DNA from: Mesostigma viride
Taxonomy: Eukaryota > Streptophyta > Mesostigmatophyceae > Mesostigmatales > Mesostigmataceae
Direction of reading: 5' to 3'
NCBI GenBank assembly: GCA_009746045.1
Contig: RPFO01000302.1
Span: 1-64,000, forward strand
Length of the DNA stretch: 64,000 nt
Shown: in pieces, positions 21,927 to 30,746 of the stretch
How positions within the stretch are numbered: position 1 is the stretch's first letter
Layout of the letters: each line of letters starts with the position of its first letter
Translations under genes and position numbers: made by a program
Notes under the pieces: model-generated
Told to the model about the DNA's origin: nothing
The model's database searches: none
Seen by the model: the letters and a program-made list of their open reading frames with translations, nothing else

Positions 21927-22700
21927 ATGGCTTCTCAAGATGCTTGCAACGTTGACATCCAACAATGCGGGGAGGATCCGGCGAGATTCGATTTTAACCG
22001 GCGCACAACGAACCTGGAAAACGCCCACGATGTGAATATCTACAAGTACATCATCCGTGATGACAGCAGCCCCTCTTCTAGCGAGTCCGCATCCAACGGG
22101 CAGGGGAAGTCGATGTGGACAAGGGATCTGGAGGAGCTGGCGTACAGCTGGGGGCAGAAGGCGGTCGGGTTCCGCCAGATGCACAACATGGCGGCAGACA
22201 TGAACACGTTCTGGTTTCACGCCCTCGGGATCCCCGCCGTGATCCTGTCCGCGGTGGCTGGCACGACAGCGTTTGCCACATCCGAGTGCCCTGCCCACGC
22301 CAACATCAGCCCGAAGGCCGTCGCCATAGGAGCCATAAGCATCGCCGTGTCGGCATTGACCAGCTTGCAGAATTTCATGCAGTTTTCCAGGAAAGCGGAA
22401 CAGCACAAGCAGGCCGGCCACCGCTACGGTGCGTTCTATCGCGAGATCGACGCGGAGTTGAGCAAACAGCGCAAGTACCGGAATAACCCCTTCGAGTTCA
22501 TACAGCTTTGCAGGCTGACCCTCGACAGCATGGTGTCCCAGGGACCTTCCATCCCTAGTCGGATATCAAAGGAGTACAAAAGCAAGTTCAAAAAACACCC
22601 GCACAAGGGAGAGCCGTTCGTGGAAATGAGTCCCGGCGAGGGGGACTCCGAGATGCGCTCCCACATGCAGGGGGGGCGCCGCGATGGGAACGATAGCTAA
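21927..22700 (+). CDS. SLATT-like two-helix membrane protein (257 aa)
   Basis: The ATG at 21927 (MASQDACNVDIQQCGED) is chosen over the in-frame upstream Met inside the adenosyltransferase gene. The core reads WGQKAVGFRQMHNMAADMN, then two membrane helices (about 95-115 and 130-150) and an amphipathic segment (FSRKAEQHKQAGHRYGAFYREIDAEL), the layout of SLATT domains. In bacteria such domains are pore-forming effectors of nucleotide-signalling conflict systems; relatives occur in NCLDVs. The role here is unknown. Confidence 0.65.
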   Translation: MASQDACNVDIQQCGEDPARFDFNRRTTNLENAHDVNIYKYIIRDDSSPSSSESASNGQGKSMWTRDLEELAYSWGQKAVGFRQMHNMAADMNTFWFHALGIPAVILSAVAGTTAFATSECPAHANISPKAVAIGAISIAVSALTSLQNFMQFSRKAEQHKQAGHRYGAFYREIDAELSKQRKYRNNPFEFIQLCRLTLDSMVSQGPSIPSRISKEYKSKFKKHPHKGEPFVEMSPGEGDSEMRSHMQGGRRDGNDS

Positions 22701-22723
22701 ATTATCTGGGTATTAGTTACAAA

Positions 22724-22912
22724 ATGTCCGCCCGTCCTTTGAAGTCCCTGGCCACATACGCCCTCGTCACGTACGCGTTGCTTCTTTTGCGCCCCCGTTG
22801 CATGTTCCGGGAGGACGGCAGACCTATGCAGTTCGGGGTCGGCCGCGACCAGACCCTCCTGCCTTTTTGGCTGATCGCGCTCCTCGCCGCGATATACGCC
22901 CCGGGCTACTAG
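22724..22912 (+). CDS. Small two-helix membrane protein (62 aa)
   Basis: MSARPLKSLATYALVTYALL forms one hydrophobic segment and LLPFWLIALLAAIYAPG another, with a polar loop between. It closely follows the SLATT-like gene on the same strand. No family recognised. Confidence 0.55.
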   Translation: MSARPLKSLATYALVTYALLLLRPRCMFREDGRPMQFGVGRDQTLLPFWLIALLAAIYAPGY

Positions 22913-22968
22913 CTCGTTCTCCCGGTCACTAAAAAAATGTTGGGGTAACACGAGACACGGCGCGGGAG

Positions 22969-23199
22969 ATGAAGACCGCACGGCACCACGAGGGGGAGCA
23001 CGCGGGCGGGGAGGATCTCGAAGAGGAGCCCGAGCGCTCGTGGCTGGACGACATGCCCGACCGATTCCACAGCGCGTACAGGGACGAGCTGTTGAACCTG
23101 TACCTGTCGATGGTGGAGCAGTGCAAGGCCTGCGGATACCCCCTCTTGCGCCGAGTGACTTTCCACGCGTTCTGCGAATTCGCGGAGGCGAACAGCTGA
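22969..23199 (+). CDS. Small acidic protein (76 aa)
   Basis: It starts MKTARHHEGEHAGGEDLEEE, acidic N-terminus, then a helical part with C-x2-C (EQCKACGY). Compact plus-strand series with neighbours. No family recognised. Confidence 0.5.
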   Translation: MKTARHHEGEHAGGEDLEEEPERSWLDDMPDRFHSAYRDELLNLYLSMVEQCKACGYPLLRRVTFHAFCEFAEANS

Positions 23200-23237
23200 T
23201 AAATTAAATATGAGCAGAGACGTATAGGACCACCCAC

Positions 23238-23779
23238 ATGACGCGCTGCGGTGCCACCACGGCGCAGGGAGTGAAATGCAAGAGACGCGCAACGGCCGGG
23301 TCGGAACGCTGTTCCGTGCACCGGAAGCCGACGATGGGAACGGCTCCAGGACCGGAGCCACTGCCACGAAGAGAAGGAGGGGCCCCCCCGCGCCTCCAAG
23401 ACGCCGTGGACGTGTTCACGCAGTTCCTGGAGAGCATCAAGGAGTACGACACGGTGCACCCGCAAGCCAGAGCGCCCGCCCCCCTTCCCCGCCACCACCA
23501 CCCCCTCCCGCGGCGTACCCTCCCCAGACGATGACGATGCACCCCGCGGTCGTCGACCTGTCGGGCGACGACTCGGTGGTGTACGCCAAGCTGTCCGAGG
23601 ATCCTGTGACCGACGGCGAGATGCGGAAGTTGGCGGCGGCACGGGCCCTCACGATGGGCCCGCGACACGCGATGCAGAGTTACGTCAGCCCCCCGGTGGT
23701 CGACCCCCTTGGCCTGACGAACTGCGTGACGTTTTTCATGCCCCGGAAAGCGGGCAACGGCAGGCGGCGGCGCCGCTAG
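23238..23779 (+). CDS. Cys3His zinc-module protein with Pro-rich linker, one frameshift
   Basis: The N-terminus MTRCGATTAQGVKCKRRATA...RCSVH is the shared DUF5763-like module. A Pro-rich linker then contains a C6 run (23479-23484) after which the protein-like reading moves frame to MHPAVVDLSGDDSVVYAKL and on to a basic end at TAG 23779. As written, the first ORF stops at 23534. I treat it as one gene of about 180 aa. Confidence 0.55.
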
Positions 23780-23784
23780 AATCG

Positions 23785-24300
23785 CTACAGGTCCTGAGGG
23801 GGCAGGGCGCACGCAGGGCTCGCGTGCCTGTCCAGGTACTCCGGGGGGAAGGTGAGCGAGGGCGGGGGGAACCCCTCGTCCTCGCACTCCCACCTGGTCT
23901 CTAGGTTGTATCCGAGCTTCAGTATCTGCCACTCCTTCCACTTGGTGCGCATGTACACCTCGATGTTGGCCTTACCCTTGTCGCGGTGGAGGTCAAAGAG
24001 GGGGAACCGGTCCGGGTTCGCGTGCCAGTAGTCGCCGTGGTACTCGAACACGGTGGGAGGATGGGTGTCGGCACTGAACCCGTCCACGAACAGCTTGTAC
24101 CCCGTCTGGGTGCGCAGGACGACCTCGCCACCGTTGCGCGCGTGCTGGATCTTGATGGAGCGGTGCCTCTCGATGTCCTGCAGCCACCGGATGGACTTGG
24201 GGAGAAACGACGCGGCTATCACTCCGGGGCGAATGAGACTCATAACTTGTTTCATTTTTTGTAATAAACACGAGACTTTTTTGCGCAACCAGGCGGCCAT
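23785..24300 (-). CDS. Vsr-like / restriction-endonuclease-fold nuclease
   Basis: 171 codons. The core KLFVDGFSADTHPPTVFEY followed by HGDYWHANPDRF, and later WQILKLGYNLETRWECE, matches PD-(D/E)xK nucleases of the Vsr/homing type common in large viruses and their mobile DNA: D in VDGF, E in FEYHGDYWH and a Lys/Trp helix. The N-terminal 40 residues are basic. Probably nicks or cuts DNA in repair or mobility. Start uncertain (24300 or the Met 16-20 codons in). Confidence 0.65.
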   Translation of the reverse strand: MAAWLRKKVSCLLQKMKQVMSLIRPGVIAASFLPKSIRWLQDIERHRSIKIQHARNGGEVVLRTQTGYKLFVDGFSADTHPPTVFEYHGDYWHANPDRFPLFDLHRDKGKANIEVYMRTKWKEWQILKLGYNLETRWECEDEGFPPPSLTFPPEYLDRHASPACALPPQDL

Positions 24301-24347
24301 GCGCGTTCATCCGTGGCCTATTTTGTCTCGTAAGCAGTACCCCGACC

Positions 24348-25196
24348 ATGTCTTCAGTCATCCGTTACCTCGCCCCCAGAGACGGGGCAGACGACGACCC
24401 GCAGTTCGCGGGCAAGATCCGGGTGACGGAGGATGGCAGGATTTCGATTATCGATGTGCTATCATGCTTCGGGTTTCAGGCACCAAGAGACATTTGGTTC
24501 AAGCTGCAAAAAGCCAATCCCGAGGTCGTCTCTAATAGAGACACCTTCAAGTTTCCCGGTCGAGGGCAAAACGACACCCCCGTAACCGATCGTAAGGGTT
24601 TGACGCAGATCATAATGCTACTCCCCGGCAAGATAGCTGCCAAGTTCCGCGACAAGGTGGCGGTGCTACTGGAGCGCTACCTGGATGCGGACCGCTCCCT
24701 GGCAGAAGACATTTTGAGACGCGCAGATGAGCGCGACGGGGCCGTGGCGAACCTCCAAGAGCACCCTCGCGTCAAGAGTTGCGAATCCACCAAGGAGCTT
24801 AACAACGCCATTAAGCAGTACTCGGACAGGCACGAGGGGTGCGGGGTGCTGTACCCCGCCGTGCACGACATCAACAACCTGGCGGTCACCGGCAAGACCG
24901 CCAGGCAGCTCAAGGCCGCCTACTCGGCTAAGGCGCACGGGTCCTCGCGCGACCTTAACAGCAAGGTGCAGAGTGCCGCCATGTTCTTTCTGCAGTGGAG
25001 CGAGGCCGACAAGATCGCCAGGACGGGCGCCAACCCCGTGGAGGTGGCAAAGAGGTCCCGGGCTTTGTTTGAGCCCGTGTTCAGGGCGGACGGATTGCAC
25101 GAGTCGACCGCCGACGGGGCGTGCATCAAGGAGAACGCGAAGGTCATGCGCCTGAACCAGGAGGCGCGGAGAGAGGCCGCTAGGATTGCCGTTTAA
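24348..25196 (+). CDS. BRO-N family DNA-binding protein
   Basis: 282 codons. The N-terminal 110 residues (GKIRVTEDGRISIIDVLSCF... FKFPGRGQNDTPVTDRKGL) fit a BRO/KilA-N-type DNA-binding domain. The C-terminal half starts with KSCESTKELNNAIKQ and is shared with the paralogue at 31828-32810; a truncated copy lies at 57592-57912. These proteins are widespread in dsDNA viruses and thought to bind DNA and modulate host or viral transcription. Confidence 0.7.
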   Translation: MSSVIRYLAPRDGADDDPQFAGKIRVTEDGRISIIDVLSCFGFQAPRDIWFKLQKANPEVVSNRDTFKFPGRGQNDTPVTDRKGLTQIIMLLPGKIAAKFRDKVAVLLERYLDADRSLAEDILRRADERDGAVANLQEHPRVKSCESTKELNNAIKQYSDRHEGCGVLYPAVHDINNLAVTGKTARQLKAAYSAKAHGSSRDLNSKVQSAAMFFLQWSEADKIARTGANPVEVAKRSRALFEPVFRADGLHESTADGACIKENAKVMRLNQEARREAARIAV

Positions 25197-25268
25197 TAGT
25201 GTTTGATAAACATTTTATAAAGCACCAGAATTTCCTATGCACGTTTAATAAACACAAAATTATTCGCT
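25197..25268. terminator. AT-rich convergent junction with poly(A)-like signals
   Basis: The 72-bp gap between converging genes is AT-rich with GTTTAATAAACAC and TTTTATAAA, giving AATAAA-type signals on the plus strand and near-palindromic words. It is likely a shared 3' end region. Similar AT-rich gaps occur at 10488-10507, 18037-18070 and 31770-31800. Confidence 0.4.
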
Positions 25269-25778
25269 CTACTCCAGGATGTTGTCTCCGTTGATGTAGG
25301 TCCCGCGGTTGCCGCGGTGCACCACCGTGAAGGAGGCGTAGGGGAGGACGGAGTTGTCGGGCTGCGTGTCTCCCAGGAGGGTGAGGGCGTACCGCTCGTA
25401 GTCCGGGAGCGTGGAGTACACGCTGCGGACTTTCCCGAGCCGGTTCACGATCTCGTCGTTCAGCTGCCCGAGCAGCTTCCACACGGTCGACATGGACCCC
25501 TCGTGGACGGCGCGGCGCTCCAGGTAGCTGGCGTCGCTGCGTGCCTCGTACACGGAGCGGGCGGTTTGCAGTACCTCGTCCTCGGGCACGTCCACGCCCC
25601 ACGAGGCGCGAGCGGTGTCCGCGATGTTGCGGATGTTGCCGGGTTGGAACAGCTCGGAGAAGAGCGGGAACATCTGGGCGGCGAGCGCGTCGTCCCCGGG
25701 CCTGGCGAAGGCCCGGGACGTCCCGCCCGCTATCGACACGTATTGGCCGGGGTTTGGTACGTTCTCAACGGGATACAT
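25269..25778 (-). CDS. Conserved-looking NCLDV protein (169 aa), possibly DUF5761-like
   Basis: It starts MYPVENVPNPGQYVSIAGGT. The part LFSELFQPGNIRNI...VLQTARSVYEARS... and KLLGQLNDEIVNRLGKV recalls a short family of NCLDV virion proteins in which a lone LF-x-x-x-N segment is followed by helices. An ATATA-rich leader (25779-25797) precedes the ATG. The family call is tentative. Confidence 0.5.
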   Translation of the reverse strand: MYPVENVPNPGQYVSIAGGTSRAFARPGDDALAAQMFPLFSELFQPGNIRNIADTARASWGVDVPEDEVLQTARSVYEARSDASYLERRAVHEGSMSTVWKLLGQLNDEIVNRLGKVRSVYSTLPDYERYALTLLGDTQPDNSVLPYASFTVVHRGNRGTYINGDNILE

Positions 25779-25815
25779 TTTATATTACGGTATGATATAT
25801 TTTGGCGCCCCGAAG

Positions 25816-26410
25816 ATGACCATCATCCTGAGCTTCGACGTGGGGATCGCCAACCTGGCGTACTGCATGGTCCAGCGGACGGAGGGCGAGGGCAACCCGT
25901 ACGCCAACAACCTGCCGTTCGAGATCCTGCAGTGGGAGGTGATCGACCTGAACGCGGCCACGCTGGAGGAGGCGTGCCGCAACCTCCCCCGCGAGCTTCA
26001 CCGCCGCATGGGTGTTCTCGGGGTGGCGGACCGCGTGGTGATCGAGCGGCAGACCAAGTCCAACGTGAAGATGAAGGTGATCAGCCACGTGATCCAGTCG
26101 TTCTTCGAGACGCACATGCTCTACCAGGGGGGGGCGATGAGGGTGGAGTTCTCTTCCCCCCACAAGAAGCTGGGAGTCTACACGGGCCCGGCGATCACGT
26201 GCACCCTGAAGAACAACTACCGCCGCAACAAGCGCCTGGCCATCGACCACACGCAGAAGATCCTGGAGAAGTACCCCGTGTTCATGTCCTACTTCCACAT
26301 GCTCTCCAAGAAGGACGACGCGGCCGACGCGCTCTTGCACGCGCTGGTGTGCCTGAACGAGGAGCGCCCCCCCCACCGCTGCCCCCCCGGCCCGCGAGGT
26401 GGACCTGTGA
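25816..26410 (+). CDS. A22-type (RuvC-like) Holliday junction resolvase
   Basis: The ATG at 25816 (MTIILSFDVGIANLAYCM) follows an ATGATATATTTTGG box. Acidic catalytic positions are D in SFDVG, E in VVIERQ and the paired D in KKDDAADALLHAL, the order of poxvirus A22 relatives. It resolves replication and recombination junctions. In the raw frame the ORF runs on into the exonuclease gene, but removing one base from the C8 run 26367-26374 gives a natural end ...REVDL at TGA 26410, so I annotate two genes. Confidence 0.75.
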
Positions 26411-26460
26411 CGCGCTTAGCGGACGGGAATAATGGGCGGTATATGGACGAGATACATCAT

Positions 26461-27309
26461 TCCATGGCTACCGAGGAGATCGCCGCGGAGGTCGAGATCC
26501 ACCCGATCGTGAAGGCGCTGTTGAGCGTGAAGGCGGCCCCGCAGGGCTCCAAGGAGTGGCACGACACGCGCGACAAGATGCTGACGGCCTCGGACGTCGC
26601 CGCCGCCATCGGGGCGAACCCGTACCAGAGCCCCGCGAAACTGTTGCGCAAGAAACTGGGCGACGATCGGTTCGTGTTCAAGGGCAACGCGGCGACGAGA
26701 CACGGCAACGAGAACGAGGAGGTGGCGGCCCAGGAGTACGAGCGCCGTACGGGGCACAAGTGCTACCAGTTCGGTCTCATCCCCCACCCGCTCCACACGT
26801 GGCTTGGGGGCAGCCCGGACCGCATCACGTCCGACGGGATCCTGGTGGAGATCAAGTGCCCGCTGCGGCGTGAGATCAAGCACGAGATCCCGTCCTATTA
26901 CTTGCCCCAGGTGCAGGTGCTGCTGGAGATTACCAACCTGGAGACGTGCCATTTCGTGCAGTTCCGCCCGGCGTCCACATGGAACGAGATGGAGCTGGAC
27001 ATCCTGGAGATCAGGCGGGACCGCGGGTGGTTCCGCAGCAAGCTCCCGATAATGCAGAAGTTCCGCGAGACGTGGGTGGAGGCCGCCGAGAACGGCGGGC
27101 TCAGTTACTTAGACAGGGGCGTGTTCGGCAACCCCAGCGGGTCGTCGGGTAGCGACGAGGACGCGCCGTCCAAGCGCAGGAAGACCACGGAGGTGGAGCT
27201 CGACGCGCCGTTTTTGTTCTTGGAGTCCAAGAGGGCCGTCCCGACTCCGCCTCACCACCCGGTGATCCCCGCAGCGACCCTCAGCGAGCCCGTGGCCGCT
27301 CTCAATTGA
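26461..27309 (+). CDS. YqaJ/lambda-type alkaline exonuclease (viral recombinase)
   Basis: The ATG at 26461 (MATEEIAAEVEIHPIVKAL) has its own GGTATATGG box about 20 nt upstream. The nuclease core has GSKEWHDTRDKMLTASDVAA, GN-x-x-TRHGNENEEVA, WLGGSPDRIT and LVEIKCPL (D...E-x-K) and then YYLPQVQVLLEI, all typical of YqaJ-type 5'-3' exonucleases used for single-strand annealing recombination. The C-terminal 60 residues are a polar tail. It would act with the resolvase just upstream. Confidence 0.8.
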   Translation, partial: SMATEEIAAEVEIHPIVKALLSVKAAPQGSKEWHDTRDKMLTASDVAAAIGANPYQSPAKLLRKKLGDDRFVFKGNAATRHGNENEEVAAQEYERRTGHKCYQFGLIPHPLHTWLGGSPDRITSDGILVEIKCPLRREIKHEIPSYYLPQVQVLLEITNLETCHFVQFRPASTWNEMELDILEIRRDRGWFRSKLPIMQKFRETWVEAAENGGLSYLDRGVFGNPSGSSGSDEDAPSKRRKTTEVELDAPFLFLESKRAVPTPPHHPVIPAATLSEPVAALN

Positions 27310-27364
27310 TTGGCCGTAAGAGCTACAACGCGACCCGGTGCTCGCTTACAGCGGGAAAAAGATA

Positions 27365-28131
27365 ATGGCGGGCACTGGTATACTAGACGGAACCATGGCG
27401 GCGGCGGGCAGCGGCAAGTACATGAACGTGAAGGTGGGCCAGGCGGTGGTGCTGACGGAGGAGCAGCACAAGGCGTTCCAGGAGACCGGGGTGATGCCCA
27501 CCACGGCGGATGGGGGGGCGAGTCCGATCCCGGTGTCCTCCCCCTACTCGGCGACGGACCCGCCCAGCCCCCGCACGCCGCCAGCTGAGAGTGACAAGGA
27601 GGCCCCCCCGAGGCGCCCGGCGCTCCCGTGAAGCCCGCGAAGGAGGTGCAGGCGACGGCGGATCCGCCCCACCTGCACGTGGACGGCCAGCGGTTCGCGG
27701 TCGTGAGCATGGTGGTGCCCCCCCTCAGCAACCACATGGCGCTGAAGGTGCGCGGGGTGTTCGCGGACGAGGAGAAGGCGGGCGAGCACGCGCGGGAGCT
27801 GATGAAGGCCGACCCGAATTTCGACATCTACGTGGTGAGCATGTACAACTGGCTGGTGCTGCCCCTCCCGGACGACCTGCGCGGGGACGTCAAGCACGAG
27901 TACGTGGACGACCGTCTGGGCAAGATCATGGGCCGGTACCACTCCGAGCGGGAGAAGTTCAAGCGGTTCAACGAGCAGCGGGCGCTGGCGACCAAGGAGG
28001 CGGGCGAGGCGGGCGAGGCGGGCGAGGTGCAGGCGGACGTGGCCGTGCCGACGGAGGTGCGCCTGGAGGCGCCGCCGGACGAGGTGGTGGGGTCCTCGTC
28101 GGCGCTCACGCTACCAACATCGACTGATTGA
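27365..28131 (+). CDS. DUF5832-like NCLDV protein, one frameshift
   Basis: The first part (MAGTGILDGTMAAAGSGKYM...) and second part (VKPAKEVQATADPPHLHVDG...) are in different frames that meet at a C7 run (27603-27609), and the second has no ATG, so this is one gene of about 255 aa. The second part has HVDGQRFAVVSMV, ALKVRGVFADEEKA and FDIYVVSMYNWLVLP, the pattern of a protein common in mimivirus-like and other NCLDVs. The tail is Glu/Ala repeats. Function unknown. Confidence 0.6.
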
Positions 28132-28410
28132 AGCCGCCGCCCATCGATCGGCCCGCGCTGACGCTCCCCCCCACGTCTCCCAAATCGTACGGGGCCGACG
28201 GGGCGAAGGAGACGGGGGCGGCGTAGTAGGCCGCGGTGGACGGGCCGCGGCGGGAGCGCCGCCAGACCATGTACCCCCGATGGCGATGGCGACTATCGAC
28301 AGGATGATCACGAGGTTCTTCAGGGGCAGCGCGGAATCGTTTCCGTCTCGCCGCCTCCTCTCGTTGTTGTTGTTCGCGTGGAATTGGCTTCCGTTGAACT
28401 GGACCGCCAT
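28106..28410 (-). CDS. Small membrane protein (about 100 aa), one frameshift
   Basis: MAVQFNGSQFHANNNNERRR leads to a membrane helix (NLVIILSIVAIAIGG, about 32-46). At a C5 run (28274-28278) the protein-like reading shifts to GYMVWRRSRRGPSTAAYYAA and ends at 28106. It converges with and overlaps the 27365-28131 gene by 26 bp. Unknown family. Confidence 0.5.
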
Positions 28411-28498
28411 GGTGTATAACTAATAATGTCAATAAAATTCTTCTGGCTAGTCTGACGCATAAAAAATCTGTGCAATTGTTAACGCGACCTTTACAAAA

Positions 28499-29635
28499 AT
28501 GAGACTCCTCGAGATGGGCCCAATGGAAGACACGAGTCCGGAAACACTCAAGGAAGAAAAAGAGACTCGTCGTATAAGTCTCCCAAAAAGCGTTATCGAC
28601 TACGTAGCAAGTCGACCGATGGCCACTCTCGTGCAAGAAATTATTGTTGGCAATGCTCCTTCTGATATCGCATTCCGGAACCAGCTAGACTTGGCGCTGA
28701 CTTGGGAGAAGGAGCTCTCGGAATCGGAGTGGAGACTCCAGAAAAAGGCTAAGAACAGGGATCGGGATTTCAACGACTCGCTGATAGGTGCTCAGCCTCG
28801 TCGCGCGATACTCAACTACGATCGAGTAAAGGAGGTGATACCGTCCGAAGTGAGGTCGGCACTCATCGACCGAGACGTGCAGAGAATGCTGCATATTCGC
28901 AAATTGCTCGCCGAGTGGATGACGCGACAGGCCGAACTTCAAGAGCGCACAACAAGGGATGACGGTAGCAGGCTGACATCGAGTACGCGGTCGGCGCTCA
29001 GAAAGCAACTGCGGGACCTTGAGATCGTCATCAAAGAGAACATGGGTCGCGTGCTGGTCAACAAGATGTCGAAGCGCATGGACGTGCTCGATAGCAAAAT
29101 CGAGGAGATCCAAGCTCGCATAGTGCGCGAAAGGAAGAAACCCAACCCCGACCGAGCCAGCCTCGAGAGGATGCGACAACGCCAGGAAAAATTGTTCGCG
29201 GAGGAGCAGGCAGAGGTAGCCCGCCAGCAAGCTATGTGGGAGGCCCTCCCCCCAGCCCATCTAGCCAATCCAGCGGTTCATGCCCCCCTCGCGCTGTCTG
29301 AGAGAGGTCAGGAACGTGACGTACAGCAGGCGGTAAGCACACTAACAATGGCATCGGGGGACTTGGTGCCATTAAGAAATCAACAAATGATGCGGATGAT
29401 CAGTCCGGAACTGGGTCTCGCGGGGGCGCGACCGAGGGCGCCGGAGCGTGCTCGCGAAGGCATCCGCAGATCGGGCCGGACGCAGCACGTGCCCGGGGAG
29501 ATGTTCGATTTCGAAGAGGCCGAGAAAAAGGCCGAGAGGAAGGCCGCGAAGAAGAAGGGGTCGGACGGGGCCGGTCCATCCCACCAGGTCAAGGCGCGGC
29601 GGTACCGCAAGAGGCGCGCGGCCACGAGGAGGTAG
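28499..29635 (+). CDS. Long coiled-coil protein (378 aa)
   Basis: It starts MRLLEMGPMEDTSPETLKEE. Residues 70-260 are charged helical sequence with heptads (KQLRDLEIVIKENMGRVLV, MDVLDSKIEEIQARIVRERK). The C-terminal 90 residues are basic. The first 300 bp are less GC-rich than the tail, suggesting a mosaic gene. No enzyme motif. Possibly structural or a DNA-associated scaffold. Confidence 0.6.
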   Translation: MRLLEMGPMEDTSPETLKEEKETRRISLPKSVIDYVASRPMATLVQEIIVGNAPSDIAFRNQLDLALTWEKELSESEWRLQKKAKNRDRDFNDSLIGAQPRRAILNYDRVKEVIPSEVRSALIDRDVQRMLHIRKLLAEWMTRQAELQERTTRDDGSRLTSSTRSALRKQLRDLEIVIKENMGRVLVNKMSKRMDVLDSKIEEIQARIVRERKKPNPDRASLERMRQRQEKLFAEEQAEVARQQAMWEALPPAHLANPAVHAPLALSERGQERDVQQAVSTLTMASGDLVPLRNQQMMRMISPELGLAGARPRAPERAREGIRRSGRTQHVPGEMFDFEEAEKKAERKAAKKKGSDGAGPSHQVKARRYRKRRAATRR

Positions 29636-29639
29636 GCGA

Positions 29640-30356
29640 CTATCCGCGACCGAACATGCGCCCGAAGAACCCCGTGCCGGACGCCTTTCCACGCCCCCTC
29701 GCCTGGGTCCGAGGCAAAGCCCGCGGTGCATTCCTGGCGGCCTCGATCTGCGCCCAGGCAGCCGCGTCCTCCTCGCGCGCACGGTCGTCGATGTACGGCG
29801 GCGGATCAGGCAATGCCCTCATCATGTCTTGCATGATCATCATCGACCTCTCTCTTTCCGGTTGCCTATCAACCGGGGGTGGTGCCCCCCAAGGGAGCTG
29901 TACCGTCACGTACTGCTCGATGTTTGGTAGCGTCTTTCTTTCCACCTTGGGGGCGGGAGGCGGTGGAGCCGCGCTCTTCTGGGCGCTTTCCCGCGCGACG
30001 ATGCGCCTCTTCAATTCCGCGAAGGTATTTTGGGTGAACGGTTGGCTTCTGAACCACTCTAGGTCCTCCAAGCTCGGTCTGTCCCCCAACTTGGCATATT
30101 CGTACCATATCACGTCGGACGCGTCCGATTCTGGAACGAGAACCTCGTCAAGATCTGTGGGCATCACTACTTGTGCGTTGATTTCATCCATGAACTCGTC
30201 CAAAGAGTCCGCATCGGCGACATCGTCGGCGCGCATCCTGTGCGCCCTCGGCGGCACGCGACGGCTCTTACACGAATGCACCTTACACTTCCTGACCCGC
30301 CCCTTGGTCGCGTTCGAGCACCGCACCCCGCGTTTCGTGAGCGCGCTGCACCTCAT
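29640..30356 (-). CDS. Cys3His zinc-module protein (238 aa)
   Basis: MRCSALTKRGVRCSNATKGR...CKVH is the clearest copy of the shared module, followed by RAHRMRADDVADADSLDEF. The middle is acidic with globular character; the tail is Pro and Arg/Gly-rich. It overlaps no gene and ends 4 nt from the coiled-coil gene's stop (convergent). Confidence 0.65.
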   Translation of the reverse strand: MRCSALTKRGVRCSNATKGRVRKCKVHSCKSRRVPPRAHRMRADDVADADSLDEFMDEINAQVVMPTDLDEVLVPESDASDVIWYEYAKLGDRPSLEDLEWFRSQPFTQNTFAELKRRIVARESAQKSAAPPPPAPKVERKTLPNIEQYVTVQLPWGAPPPVDRQPERERSMMIMQDMMRALPDPPPYIDDRAREEDAAAWAQIEAARNAPRALPRTQARGRGKASGTGFFGRMFGRG

Positions 30357-30402
30357 TTACCGTCCTGATAGAAAATAAAATGTAATACAATCGATTGTGG
30401 CC

Positions 30403-30612
30403 ATGAGCGAGGATCCGTACGCGGACCTCTTCGCACGAGGATTCGCGAGCAATTTATCCGCCCTTGCGGTCCTCAATATCTGCAGATGGGTGAATCGTTG
30501 GTTGGCGTCACGTTCGGGCGGCGAGTGTTCTGGACGGGATTCGGACCCGCAACCTCTGGCTCATAAGGCCAGCGCTCTACCGGTTGAGCTACCAGAACGT
30601 ATGGGGGGTTAG
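30403..30612 (+). CDS. Doubtful small ORF antisense to the tRNA
   Basis: MSEDPYADLFARGFASNLSA looks protein-like for about 45 residues, but the second half is read across the complementary strand of the tRNA (30526-30598). A truncated gene or chance ORF is possible. The surrounding 390-bp gap holds nothing else but the tRNA. Confidence 0.25.
   Translation: MSEDPYADLFARGFASNLSALAVLNICRWVNRWLASRSGGECSGRDSDPQPLAHKASALPVELPERMGG
30526..30598 (-). tRNA. tRNA-Ile (anticodon UAU)
   Basis: The 73-nt minus-strand sequence folds as a full cloverleaf: 7-bp acceptor GTTCTGG/CCAGAAC, D stem GCTC/GAGC, anticodon stem CTGGC/GCCAG with loop CTTATGA (anticodon TAT), T arm GCGGG/CCCGT with one wobble, and discriminator A. 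No CCA is encoded and no intron is present. It would decode the AUA codon, rare in a GC-rich genome. Confidence 0.9.
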
Positions 30613-30746
30613 AATAGCGGGTAGCCCTCACATCTGAGGGCTATGCTGGTGAGGTCGTGTCAACCACAAAAACAGGCCCAGTCGATGAACGCGGAGTCAA
30701 TGCGCTTAAAACAACAACTTTTTTATGTCGCATAATACCAACGACA

